From assembly GCA_035370405.1 (NCBI GenBank), contig DAOOVT010000001.1, positions 9,757 through 73,756 of the forward strand: a DNA stretch of 64,000 nt. The letters are read 5' to 3'. The DNA is from UBA5232 sp035370405. Its GTDB lineage: Bacteria; Patescibacteriota; Dojkabacteria; SC72. The position numbers and the translations under genes are program-made. Shown here one piece after another: positions 8,921 through 17,950 of the stretch. Each line of letters starts with the position of its first letter. Positions within the stretch are counted from its first letter, which is position 1. Below the pieces are notes generated by a model, which was not told where the DNA came from, ran no database searches, and saw only the letters and a program-made list of their open reading frames with translations.

Positions 8921-10546
8921 CTATGCTTTTTCCTTTATTCTAACCTTTTCGGTAACATAGAAATTCCTCTTGTACTTACCCAATCCTAGCATCATTTCTG
9001 TTACTGCTTGTACATATGGAATAAAGGAAAATGTAATCATATTTACAACTATCAAATATGTTTCTAAAAAATCCAGAACATATCTATACCATTTCCAACC
9101 TTTTGGAACAGGAGTTATTTTTCTCTTAAAAATCACTATTGCTATATTGGAAAGCATAATAATTGTGAAGACATAGCTAAGCATCTTTGGAAGATTATAT
9201 GCGAACACTGTATATTGATAATCTTTATTTAGTATCTGCATAATATTAAGACCAAAGGTAAGAACAAACACTACTGTTAGAAACCATAAATATTCAAGCA
9301 TCATTTTCATCATAACTAACTTCCTTCTTGTTGGAAATTCATCTTTTTCTATAGATAGTTCTGCTAAAGTTATGGGATAGGTAATAATTCCCCAACCCCA
9401 TCTGTACTGCTGTTTGTAAAAAGATACATGAGACTTAACAAAATCTTCATTTTCAACAGCATCATTATATGTAGGAATGTACACAACCTCACTCTTGAAT
9501 GTACCTTTACTTCGTGTCATAGAGTTCCAATAGAATGCAGTGTCATCATTTGGAATTTCGGGATCCCAAAATTCAATATCTTCTAATGTTTTTAGGTTGA
9601 CAATGTATGAAGAAAAAGTTTCCTTTGAACTTACCGTCTCCTTTGTAAAAGGTATTTTAAATGTCTGATCAAAAACCCATTGATGAAGCATTACAAGAGT
9701 AAGCATATTTGATTGATTTCTAATCAATGGTGGAACATTCCATATGTTGTTATTAAATGTATGAACCGCAGAAGCATAGAATGTCATATTAGGATTCTCT
9801 GTAGTTAGATACTTATACATAACAGCAGATAGATACTTCTCATGAGGTCTTAAATCAGAATCACATGTTATGAGCAGATATTTTGATATATCTTTACCTT
9901 CTTTTCTTAAATCCTCAACGAAGTGCCTAGAAGCCCAATTAATATTAGCACCCTTAACTCCTGATACCTCCCCTGGTATACCGCTTGGATGGATATAATA
10001 GTGCATACTCCCAAACTTCTTGCCATACCTCTCTTTCAACTTCTTAAAATTCTCAATCTGAATATCCTGCTTTTTTTCTTCAATAGCCATAACAACATCA
10101 ATCTTTTCTGCACCTATATCACTCTTTGACCATGCTTTAAAAGAAGGATCCAGTATCTCTAAACTTTCAGAATATACTGGACATAAATACACAAACCGCA
10201 TCTCTTTAAAAATCTTTTGCTTCTCTTTACTTAATTTCTTTATTTCTGCTATCCAATCTGTTTCTAAATCCCTTTCCATCCGCTTAATTCCTATCCAGTC
10301 ACCGATAACAAACTTCACTGTTCTAAAGAACCAGTACGCTACCAAGAAGGATATGTATATAACAAGAGCAGTATTAAGCTTAAATATTGCGAATATCACT
10401 GGAAGAAGCAAAAGAGTCCAAACATATAAACCTGGAAGTATTTCAAAAAACCTCCTTTTAGCATTCGACATTTGAACTGGGAATCCGCCATCTTTATCTT
10501 TTGGCTTATAGATATTGTCAGAATTAACAACATTATCTTTTTTCAT
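8921..10546 (-). CDS. Membrane glycosyltransferase, GT2/cellulose-synthase-like
   Basis: About 541 residues. Two hydrophobic segments near the N-terminus are followed by a GT-A catalytic domain with the metal-binding DSD near residue 227, an acceptor region EIPNDD, and the processive-type QQYRWGWG near residue 377, then several C-terminal membrane helices. This is the layout of enzymes that polymerise or transfer sugars at the inner face of the membrane. The longer reading frame begins with an ATG that overlaps TATACT (minus strand, 10558-10563), so I use the ATG at 10546; the ATG at 10552 is also possible. The sugar nucleotidyltransferase just upstream may supply its donor. The polymer is unknown. 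Confidence 0.82.
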   Translation of the reverse strand: MKKDNVVNSDNIYKPKDKDGGFPVQMSNAKRRFFEILPGLYVWTLLLLPVIFAIFKLNTALVIYISFLVAYWFFRTVKFVIGDWIGIKRMERDLETDWIAEIKKLSKEKQKIFKEMRFVYLCPVYSESLEILDPSFKAWSKSDIGAEKIDVVMAIEEKKQDIQIENFKKLKERYGKKFGSMHYYIHPSGIPGEVSGVKGANINWASRHFVEDLRKEGKDISKYLLITCDSDLRPHEKYLSAVMYKYLTTENPNMTFYASAVHTFNNNIWNVPPLIRNQSNMLTLVMLHQWVFDQTFKIPFTKETVSSKETFSSYIVNLKTLEDIEFWDPEIPNDDTAFYWNSMTRSKGTFKSEVVYIPTYNDAVENEDFVKSHVSFYKQQYRWGWGIITYPITLAELSIEKDEFPTRRKLVMMKMMLEYLWFLTVVFVLTFGLNIMQILNKDYQYTVFAYNLPKMLSYVFTIIMLSNIAIVIFKRKITPVPKGWKWYRYVLDFLETYLIVVNMITFSFIPYVQAVTEMMLGLGKYKRNFYVTEKVRIKEKA

Positions 10547-10581
10547 TTCCATACAGTAGTATATCACACATAAATTAGCAT

Positions 10582-11490
10582 TTAGATAGCTAAATCAACA
10601 GGATACACGCCCATATCACTTAGCTTCTTCAACCTTCGTCTCACATAATCAGCATCCTCCCTATATGTTACACCAAACCACTCACCATCACTTTGCATAG
10701 CTTTAAAACTCATTTCCCCTTTGGAAATCATTTCATTGAATATCTCAGGAAGAAGGAATTCATCCTTCAAGGGATCTTTCATACTCTTCAAAAATTCCCC
10801 AAACCTCTTTTCTAAGTGTGAGAAAACATTGGGATACACACTAAACATATTCATAGAGACATTATCATCATCATTCAACACTACCTCTGCCCCATCTAGC
10901 TTCACTCCATGTATCCTTCCATCTTCTTTTCTCTCAATCTCAAAAACCTCTTCAACTTCTTTTAGATAGCCATTTTCAACTTTACATATACCTCTTTTTA
11001 CTGTACCGTTAGCACTCAGAACATTTTTCAGCTTGTATGTCGTTATCCCATATAGCTTTTCGCTACATTCTTGAGAAAGAAACCTAGCAGAAATTTCAAA
11101 AGCTTCTCTACCATAGAAATCATCACCATTGATTATTAGACAAGGCTCTTTTATTACGTCTTTACCCATCAGTAAGGCATGTCCTGTTCCCCATGGCTTT
11201 TCTCTTTCAACAGAACTTTTATACCAACCTGGGACTTTGTCACAAGATTGAAATACATAAGAGATATCTATTTTCCCTCTATATTTTGACATAAACACAT
11301 CATTAAAAGCCTCCTCCATATCTGGCCTTATTACAAAAACAACCTTGTTAAAACCAGCAGACAACGCATCATATATAGAATAATCAATTATTGTTCCACC
11401 TCCAGGACCAAATTTTTCCATTTGCTTGAGACCTCCATATCTGCTTCCCATACCTGCAGCAAGGACAAAGAGTGTAATATTCTTTTCCAT
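10582..11490 (-). CDS. Sugar-phosphate nucleotidyltransferase
   Basis: A 302-residue nucleotidyltransferase of the GT-A/pyrophosphorylase fold, with the signature LAAGMGSRYGGLKQ at residues 9-22 and the metal-binding region LIINGDDFYG near residue 112. Such enzymes make NDP-sugars from NTP and a sugar-1-phosphate; the exact sugar cannot be read from the sequence. The gene ends 36 bp before the membrane glycosyltransferase gene, pointing to a shared role in cell-surface polysaccharide synthesis. tRNA-Ser lies upstream on the same strand. Confidence 0.8.
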   Translation of the reverse strand: MEKNITLFVLAAGMGSRYGGLKQMEKFGPGGGTIIDYSIYDALSAGFNKVVFVIRPDMEEAFNDVFMSKYRGKIDISYVFQSCDKVPGWYKSSVEREKPWGTGHALLMGKDVIKEPCLIINGDDFYGREAFEISARFLSQECSEKLYGITTYKLKNVLSANGTVKRGICKVENGYLKEVEEVFEIERKEDGRIHGVKLDGAEVVLNDDDNVSMNMFSVYPNVFSHLEKRFGEFLKSMKDPLKDEFLLPEIFNEMISKGEMSFKAMQSDGEWFGVTYREDADYVRRRLKKLSDMGVYPVDLAI

Positions 11491-11536
11491 TCTCTCATAC
11501 CATTACAATTTAGCTATCTCAGAATTTCTCATAAAA

Positions 11537-11623
11537 CGGAGAGACAGGGATTCGAACCCTGGGTACGGAAACCCGTACAACGGTTTTCAAGACCGTCCCT
11601 TTCGACCGCTCAGGCATCTCTCC
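11537..11623 (-). tRNA. tRNA-Ser (TGA)
   Basis: A full cloverleaf on the minus strand with acceptor GGAGAGA/TCTCTCC, a type II long variable arm (TACGGGTTTCCGTA), T-loop GGTTCGAATCC and anticodon loop CTTGAAA giving TGA. Discriminator G; CCA is not encoded. Confidence 0.95.
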
Positions 11624-11641
11624 ACAAACAGTGCAATTATA

Positions 11642-12625
11642 TCATAACTGCTTATCCTTATCGCCAAAAACCTCTTTTATGACATCTTCCAAAGATGGCT
11701 CTTCAACATCTATGTCTGCTACTTCGAAAGTATCCAAAAATTTAGATATATTTTCCGCTGGGTTATTTTTTTCTATCAAGATAACACCCTCTGTGCCATC
11801 AAATGAGACTATTTCACCAAACCTTGCGATTTCTTTTGCCTTTACCTTGTTCTTCAAAACAAATTTAAGATATTTCTTTCGTATAAAAGAACTTGTTAAA
11901 GATTCTAACTTTCCATCATACATTATTTCCCCCTTGTCTATCATAATTATTCTCTCGCATAAATCAGAAACATCTTGCATATTATGACTTGTCAAAACTA
12001 TTGTTGCATTATATTTCTCCCTATACTCCCTTAAAAAATTTCTCAAACTCTGTTGAGAAATAACATCTAATCCTAGTGTAGGTTCATCTAGGAATATAAC
12101 CTGAGGAGAATGTAGAAGAGATACAACAAGTTCACACTTCATTCTTTCACCCAAAGATAGCTTTCTCACAGGAATATCTATTATTTCACCAATTTCTAAA
12201 ATATCTATCATTTTTGACAATACTTTCTTGTACTCATTGTCATTAACTTCATATATTTCCTTATTCAACAAAAAAGATTCTTTTGCAGGTAGTTCCCACC
12301 AAAGTTGACTTCTATTACCCATTACAAATGATATCTTTCTCAAAAAATCTCGTTTTCTCTTAATCGGCTCATAACCTAAAACCTCTACCTTCCCCATATC
12401 AGGTTTAAGTAGACCACAAAGACATTTCATTGTGGTGGTTTTACCAGCCCCATTAGGACCTACAAAACCAACAAACTCACCTTTCGAGATATCAAAAGAT
12501 ATTGATTTTAATGCTGTAATTTCCTTATACCTACTCCTAAAGATATTACCTTTCAATTTCTGTCCAACATCTTTTTTTACCTTAAACTCTTTTCCTAAAC
12601 TATCTACCCTTATTACATTTTTCAT
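11642..12625 (-). CDS. ABC transporter ATP-binding protein, NatA/ABC-2 type
   Basis: A 327-residue ATPase with Walker A GPNGAGKTT near residue 50, signature LSLGERMK near 153 and Walker B VIFLDEPTLGLD near 172, plus the C-terminal extension of drug/polysaccharide exporter ATPases. No permease gene is next to it in the window, which is odd for this class. It is the only complete CDS in the window that ends in TGA; the stop is 18 nt before tRNA-Ser on the same strand, and reading through it would run into the tRNA, so TGA must be a stop here. Confidence 0.88.
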   Translation of the reverse strand: MKNVIRVDSLGKEFKVKKDVGQKLKGNIFRSRYKEITALKSISFDISKGEFVGFVGPNGAGKTTTMKCLCGLLKPDMGKVEVLGYEPIKRKRDFLRKISFVMGNRSQLWWELPAKESFLLNKEIYEVNDNEYKKVLSKMIDILEIGEIIDIPVRKLSLGERMKCELVVSLLHSPQVIFLDEPTLGLDVISQQSLRNFLREYREKYNATIVLTSHNMQDVSDLCERIIMIDKGEIMYDGKLESLTSSFIRKKYLKFVLKNKVKAKEIARFGEIVSFDGTEGVILIEKNNPAENISKFLDTFEVADIDVEEPSLEDVIKEVFGDKDKQL

Positions 12626-12667
12626 ATTGGTTGACTAATCATTACTACATTACATATTATATATATC

Positions 12668-13882
12668 ATGAAATCTACCCAAGTACATAAAATAATGAGT
12701 TTGTTTGTATCTCTCGCAGTACTTCCTACACTCTTAATACCTGTACATGCAACTGATTTAAATTCTGCAAATTACAAAATTGTCGGAATAACAACAAATT
12801 CTGGTGGAGGCATTGCCAATTCAACTAACTACAAATTAATGACAATAACAGGAGAAATATCTGCCAATCCAAGTAGTTACTCATCATCATACAAAATGAA
12901 TTTAGATCCTTCTGCCAATTTTGTGGCAGAGATTCCAACCTTACAATGCTTTGAAACAAATACAGGAACAGGAGCTACTCAATGCACATCAGCACCAGCA
13001 GAAGTATTGAGCGGAGGTATGCAGGCTGTATGCGGACAGCCTGGATGCTACGATAGAGCAAGATTTGAAATAAATCCAATGACTAATCCTTCAGATACAC
13101 TATATAGTGTAGAAATATCAACTGATAGTTTTGTCAGCGATATTAAGTGTATAAATGCCTCAACATTTACTCCTAAGACTGACTCTTGTAACATCAATGA
13201 CTTTAGAACTGAGAGCTATTGGGAAAATGAGCTATTTAATATTGTAGGACTTACATCGGGAACTACATACTATATTAGAGTAACTGCCCTTCATGGGGAT
13301 TTTACTCAATCCAATTATTCAAAAACTTTGCAAGCGACAACATCCCCTGCTTCAATTACTTTTGATATTGATGTCGCAGATGTTAATGGAACTTCTGCAG
13401 AATCTAATTCACCCTACTCTATCTCCTTTTCAGGTTCAGATAAATTGACTTCAGGAGCTTTTGCGGTAACAGCACATAATTTAATATGGCTTGATTTAGA
13501 TACTAATGCATATGGGGGAGCATCTGTTATACAATTTGGCAAGAATGGTGGACTATACAGTCCAACTACTACATACAAAATAATTTCTGCTAATGAAGAC
13601 CTTGATGTCATGAATGCAGAAGGTTTTGGATTTCAAAGTCACTATATTAATTTTACAAATAGCTCTAGTTTAACTGGAAGTATTACTGCAGAAGCCAATT
13701 ATGCTGGTAGTGGAAATATTGTAGGAATAATTGGACAAAATGCACTCCGTATATATCTAGCTGATGGAGCTATAGCAAATGGACGAATGGGAATTTATTT
13801 GAAGGCAAGAGCAGGAATGTCTGCTCCTCCAGCTACTGACTATGGAGAGGATATTTTCTTCACAGTTGTACCGTTATATTAA
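12668..13882 (+). CDS. Secreted surface protein with Fn3-like segment
   Basis: A 404-residue exported protein whose family I do not recognise. A signal peptide ends near residue 28 (PVHA). The N-terminal part has two similar blocks, each with a NYK[IL] core (SANYKIVG and STNYKLMT). The middle contains an Fn3-like turn, LTSGTTYYIRVTA, and a pair of Cys-rich stretches. There is no C-terminal membrane helix. It is the first of four exported proteins in a row, so it probably belongs to the cell surface. Confidence 0.7.
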   Translation: MKSTQVHKIMSLFVSLAVLPTLLIPVHATDLNSANYKIVGITTNSGGGIANSTNYKLMTITGEISANPSSYSSSYKMNLDPSANFVAEIPTLQCFETNTGTGATQCTSAPAEVLSGGMQAVCGQPGCYDRARFEINPMTNPSDTLYSVEISTDSFVSDIKCINASTFTPKTDSCNINDFRTESYWENELFNIVGLTSGTTYYIRVTALHGDFTQSNYSKTLQATTSPASITFDIDVADVNGTSAESNSPYSISFSGSDKLTSGAFAVTAHNLIWLDLDTNAYGGASVIQFGKNGGLYSPTTTYKIISANEDLDVMNAEGFGFQSHYINFTNSSSLTGSITAEANYAGSGNIVGIIGQNALRIYLADGAIANGRMGIYLKARAGMSAPPATDYGEDIFFTVVPLY

Positions 13883-13945
13883 GAAATTTTGCCTCCCCCT
13901 TAGTAATTAGTAATTTAGTAATATTGTTAATACCACTACAAAAAT

Positions 13946-13975
13946 TTGACATCATACTCACCAATAGTATATATT
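13946..13975 (+). promoter_or_regulatory. Strong promoter before the major surface protein gene
   Basis: A perfect -35 TTGACA (13946-13951) is followed by TATATA 16 bp away (13968-13973) or TATATT 18 bp away (13970-13975). It gives a leader of about 30 nt. A consensus -35 is rare in this window and suggests high expression of the gene at 14013. Confidence 0.55.
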
Positions 13976-14012
13976 TTTAATATTAAATAAAATGTCTGCC
14001 TAAAATACGCAT

Positions 14013-15149
14013 ATGAAAAAGAAGAAGCTCCTCGGTAACTTCAAAGGGTTTCTAACTTTAGCCTTAGTGGCTATCCTTTTGACCAGTTCGTTTGTATTCA
14101 AATCAAATGCAAACGCTTTAACATCAGCCTATCTGTATCTAAGCCGAATGAAGGTAAATATTACGGGAGCAGGAGCAGATACGCTTGAATACGTATTGGC
14201 ATTCTCTACTTCTCAGACTATTCCAACTGGCGGAACGGTTACTTTGACTTTTCCTGACGACGATGATGGATTTTGGTGTAAGACGGCTGGAGCATTAACC
14301 GTTACAGGAGTAACTTCATCTTCTTCTGATCTAGCTGGTACAAATTGGGCTATTGATGCTGCTCTACCAGCTGCAACAACCTTAACCGCATCATGTACTA
14401 AAGGATCAGGTGCAGGATCCGCAGACAAGATCACTATATCAAGTGTTGGAGCAATTTCTACTAGTACCACATATGGAGTAAAGCTCGCTAATGGAACAAC
14501 AGCTGGGGTACTTGGTACTGATGACACTGCAGGGAATCACAATGTAACAATAGAGGTTAGAAATGGTACAGTTTCTGATTCTTCTACATTTGGTATTCGA
14601 CTTATTGCAGATGATAGGGTTGTCATATCAGCTACAGTTTCTGCAACTCCGTCTGTAACTTGCTCACTGAGTACAAATACAGTGAATCTTGGTTCACTTT
14701 ACCCAGGGGGAGCCTTCACAACAGGACAACATACAATTTCAACAACTACATCCGATACTGCTGGTGGATATTACTGGGCTGTATATGGTACAGGAAATGG
14801 TACAGATGCTGGACTTTACAAGAGTTCTGCAACAACATATTTAATACCATCAACTGGTTCTACAACTGTAGACCTAAGAGGAGTTGGAACTGAAGGTTTT
14901 GGAATGACTGCGTCTGATCCTGATGCAGCTTCGTCTGCAACAGTTTCTGCTAACTTTAGTGATGGGACATTGGGAGTTTTTGGAGCTTTAGACCCCGGAG
15001 TTTCAGGAGCTAAGCTTCTTCTGTCTCAACAAGGAGCGCAAACATCAGCTGAGTCGTCTACAATTACATATGGTGCCAAAGCAGGAGCTTCAGCACAAAC
15101 TGGGTCATATCAAGAAACAGTGACATTTATATGTGGTGGTTACTATTAG
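14013..15149 (+). CDS. Thr/Ser/Gly-rich secreted protein, probable surface structural protein
   Basis: A 378-residue protein with a signal peptide (basic MKKKK, hydrophobic core to about residue 34, ANA cleavage site). The mature part is Thr/Ser/Gly/Ala-rich, low in Lys, and beta-rich in appearance, ending in an aromatic ICGGYY. Two Cys-flanked segments may form disulfides. Its DNA is visibly more G+C-rich than its neighbours, and it has the best promoter in the area; both fit a highly expressed shell or fibre protein. I do not recognise a named family. The next two genes encode membrane proteins that look like its partners. Confidence 0.7.
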   Translation: MKKKKLLGNFKGFLTLALVAILLTSSFVFKSNANALTSAYLYLSRMKVNITGAGADTLEYVLAFSTSQTIPTGGTVTLTFPDDDDGFWCKTAGALTVTGVTSSSSDLAGTNWAIDAALPAATTLTASCTKGSGAGSADKITISSVGAISTSTTYGVKLANGTTAGVLGTDDTAGNHNVTIEVRNGTVSDSSTFGIRLIADDRVVISATVSATPSVTCSLSTNTVNLGSLYPGGAFTTGQHTISTTTSDTAGGYYWAVYGTGNGTDAGLYKSSATTYLIPSTGSTTVDLRGVGTEGFGMTASDPDAASSATVSANFSDGTLGVFGALDPGVSGAKLLLSQQGAQTSAESSTITYGAKAGASAQTGSYQETVTFICGGYY

Positions 15150-15168
15150 ACTAATATGAGGCAAATAC

Positions 15169-16149
15169 ATGCAAATATTTTACATTAGAAAACTTCCAAT
15201 TGTTGTACTGCCTCTATTCCTGATAACCTTTTTTGGTATACTTTCACCACTTAAGGTATTTGCACAAGAAGATGTATCAATAGGCATGTCACCAACATAC
15301 CAGAATCTAAAACTACAGCCTGGTTCTAAATATACAGGGGAATTAGTAACTTGGAATCTCTCACAAGAGTCTGCAAAATACAAAATTCTTGTAAAAGGAT
15401 TTAAACAAATAGAAAACACTCCTGGGACTGCCGTTTTGCTATCTGATGAAGAGGAACAAAAAGCACTCTACTCTGCTGCCTCCTGGATAACTGTAAATAG
15501 AGATACCATAGAATTAGTTCCTAACAAAAATGAAAAGATACTTTATGAAATAAATGTTCCTCAAAATGCCACAAAGGGAGAATATCACGCAATGATATCT
15601 CTAATTTCGGAAAATTATGCAAAATCCCCCGACTCTGCAACATTTACAAATGTCTCCTCCGGTATGCCAATACTCATAAAAATTGGTGATAATTTTGTTG
15701 AAAGTGCTGAACTCATATCATTCAAAACTACCAAAAACATATATGAAAAACCCTCAGTATCATTTACAACAATCATAAATAACACAGGAGACACACACAT
15801 CTCTCCTACTGGAGAAATCGTCCTTACGAATATATTTAATAAAGAAATTGCACGAATTAAATTCAATGCAAATTCTCAAAGTCTCCTAAGAGACAATACA
15901 GGGAACTATACAACTCAATGGACAGACAAGCTCATCACAGAAAACAAACAGCTTGCAATTGGTCCAATCAAAGCAGAACTAATAGTTACATACAGAGAAT
16001 TACAACCTGGCTTCGCTCCGCTAATTGCACAAACCTCTTTCTATATAATTCCATGGAAATGGATCCTGCTATTTGCAATCGTAATAGTTTTAATAGTAGT
16101 ATTAGTAAGAGTAAAAAAACATAAAAAAAGACTAAATTCACATAAATAG
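15169..16149 (+). CDS. DUF916-like membrane-anchored surface protein
   Basis: A 326-residue protein with a signal peptide (to about residue 32), two beta-sandwich-like domains and a C-terminal membrane helix (about 293-313) with a basic tail. The start of the mature part (ISIGMSP-like VSIGMSPTYQNLKLQPGS) and the domain plan resemble the DUF916/DUF3324 proteins that accompany WxL surface proteins in Firmicutes. The similarity is in architecture; I see no WxL motif in the neighbours. It starts 19 bp after the preceding gene and is followed by a second protein of the same design. Confidence 0.65.
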   Translation: MQIFYIRKLPIVVLPLFLITFFGILSPLKVFAQEDVSIGMSPTYQNLKLQPGSKYTGELVTWNLSQESAKYKILVKGFKQIENTPGTAVLLSDEEEQKALYSAASWITVNRDTIELVPNKNEKILYEINVPQNATKGEYHAMISLISENYAKSPDSATFTNVSSGMPILIKIGDNFVESAELISFKTTKNIYEKPSVSFTTIINNTGDTHISPTGEIVLTNIFNKEIARIKFNANSQSLLRDNTGNYTTQWTDKLITENKQLAIGPIKAELIVTYRELQPGFAPLIAQTSFYIIPWKWILLFAIVIVLIVVLVRVKKHKKRLNSHK

Positions 16150-16155
16150 TTGGAA

Positions 16156-17064
16156 ATGTCCAAGAGAAAACTGCCATTGGCAATGCTAGTCCTTGCCTTC
16201 ATCTTTGTATCAATCACAAAGGAGTCTTTTGCATCTATGCAACTCTCTCCATTCACAAATGAGGTAATCGTAACAAATCAGCAATCAATCAATGGACAAT
16301 TAACACTCCATAATGATGAAAACAAAGACATCACAATAACTCCAGTAGTCTTTCTCTACGACCCTCAAAATCAAAGAATGATTGATACCATAACTAACAT
16401 CTTCGTACAAACAAAACAAAAAACATATACCGTTCCCTCTGGAGAAACAACACAAATAGACTACACAATAACGCCATCTAAAGACCTCCCTGATGGTACA
16501 TACTTTAATTTAATCGTGCTAAAAACCACTTTAGACGACAACTCATCATCTACTGAATCAAAAGTTGGCTTAACTGCAAATATGTCGCACCTTGTGGTAA
16601 TGCATAAAATTACAGATGAACAAAAATCAGTACAGTACAATACACAAGTAGAAATCCCAAACCATGGAATTCCATTCCTAAAACCAATAAAGGTAACCTA
16701 CACAATTCAAAACACCTCAGGATATGTACTAAAACCTTCTGGTGAAATACAAATATTCAACAACAAATCACACCAGCAACCAATCTACCTTAAAATAAAT
16801 GAACAAGAAGAAAAAGTATATCCAGGAGGAAAACTACAACAAGAGTTCACAGTAAGTCAATGGTCTATACAAGACATCTTTTTCCCAAGACAGATAAATG
16901 CATACTTCTACAATGGCATAGATCAAAACTATAATCTTGTATCAATACAAGAAAAAGTAAACCCAGTAATACAAATCATTTTAATACTAATTCCAGTATT
17001 CATAATCTCCTTTATCATCATTCTCATCAAAGACCTGCAAAAAGGAAAGAAACAAAAAAGTTAA
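16156..17064 (+). CDS. Second DUF916-like membrane-anchored surface protein
   Basis: A 302-residue protein with the same plan as the one upstream: signal peptide (to about residue 27), mature start MQLSPFTNEVIV, two beta domains, a C-terminal membrane helix (about 273-295) and a basic tail. The two are probably an old duplication. I use the ATG at 16156; a TTG two codons earlier is possible. It begins 6 bp after the previous stop, so the pair is one operon. The 3' end overlaps the convergent rnhC gene by 4 bp. Confidence 0.65.
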   Translation: MSKRKLPLAMLVLAFIFVSITKESFASMQLSPFTNEVIVTNQQSINGQLTLHNDENKDITITPVVFLYDPQNQRMIDTITNIFVQTKQKTYTVPSGETTQIDYTITPSKDLPDGTYFNLIVLKTTLDDNSSSTESKVGLTANMSHLVVMHKITDEQKSVQYNTQVEIPNHGIPFLKPIKVTYTIQNTSGYVLKPSGEIQIFNNKSHQQPIYLKINEQEEKVYPGGKLQQEFTVSQWSIQDIFFPRQINAYFYNGIDQNYNLVSIQEKVNPVIQIILILIPVFIISFIIILIKDLQKGKKQKS

Positions 17065-17948
17065 TCTACAGAAAGAACTCTCTTGGTAGTTTTAAATGTC
17101 ACCTTTGCAACCTTACTCAATTCCTTTTCCCCATACCTCACCACAAAATTCTTGGCAAAATCAATAACATCAGATGCACCTTTTGGAAACTCTAACCCAT
17201 ATTTTTCATTCATTTTCTTCATTTCACTAAGAAAAATTCCCCTAGCTAATACAGAAGCACCTGCAACAGCAATATCTGATTCTCCCCTGTGAAATTGATA
17301 CACTTTAATACTTTTTCCCAATACACCAAGCTCACTGGACACCCTGCTTTTTGTGTTGGAAAATTGGTCTATTACTACATAGTCACACTTCACTCCTTTA
17401 GCTTTCAAATCCTTTAATGCAATCTCAATAACCTTAGAATGCTGTCTTGCTAACACAATTGCCACATTCCCAATATCCCTAACCAACTCATTATATTCTT
17501 GCGGATACACAATAGATGAATAGTAATATGGATACTCCTTAAGTTCTAAAAACATCCTTAATATTTTTTCATCAGATAACCTCTTTGAATCCATAATTCC
17601 TAAAGAACAAAACCTATCCATAAAATCAGAATTCACAAAACACCCAACCACAACAAGAGGACCAAAATAATCACCCTTCCCTACCTCATCTACACCTAAA
17701 TGAGGACTAATCTTCTTTACATCACTCTCTTTAATTAAGCTCACTATCCCTTCAAAACTTTCTCTCCCTTGAAAAACAATCTTCCCTGTCGAATATACAG
17801 TACATACTGACCCCATCCTGTTTTTCATAAACAAAACAACATATCTATTGGGAGAATCATGCTTAACCCAGCCATTACCAGCTAACACGCTCTCAACCTT
17901 CTTTACCTCTTCATCACTTAATTGTAAACTCAATACATTCTGTTCCAT
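17061..17948 (-). CDS. rnhC: Ribonuclease HIII
   Basis: A 295-residue RNase H2-fold enzyme with an N-terminal substrate-binding domain (about 1-75) typical of HIII, and the catalytic start GVDEVGKGDYFGPLVV near residue 83, where HIII/HII enzymes have Asp-Glu. Further acidic positions lie in MDSKRLSD and YVVIDQF. It removes RNA from RNA/DNA hybrids. The gene ends 4 bp inside the convergent surface-protein gene and starts 2 bp after cysS ends. Confidence 0.92.
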   Translation of the reverse strand: MEQNVLSLQLSDEEVKKVESVLAGNGWVKHDSPNRYVVLFMKNRMGSVCTVYSTGKIVFQGRESFEGIVSLIKESDVKKISPHLGVDEVGKGDYFGPLVVVGCFVNSDFMDRFCSLGIMDSKRLSDEKILRMFLELKEYPYYYSSIVYPQEYNELVRDIGNVAIVLARQHSKVIEIALKDLKAKGVKCDYVVIDQFSNTKSRVSSELGVLGKSIKVYQFHRGESDIAVAGASVLARGIFLSEMKKMNEKYGLEFPKGASDVIDFAKNFVVRYGEKELSKVAKVTFKTTKRVLSVD

Positions 17949-17950
17949 CT

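Noticed and set aside
11422..11682. Short plus-strand frames across tRNA-Ser
   Set aside because: They read the antisense of a tRNA and the start of the nucleotidyltransferase gene.
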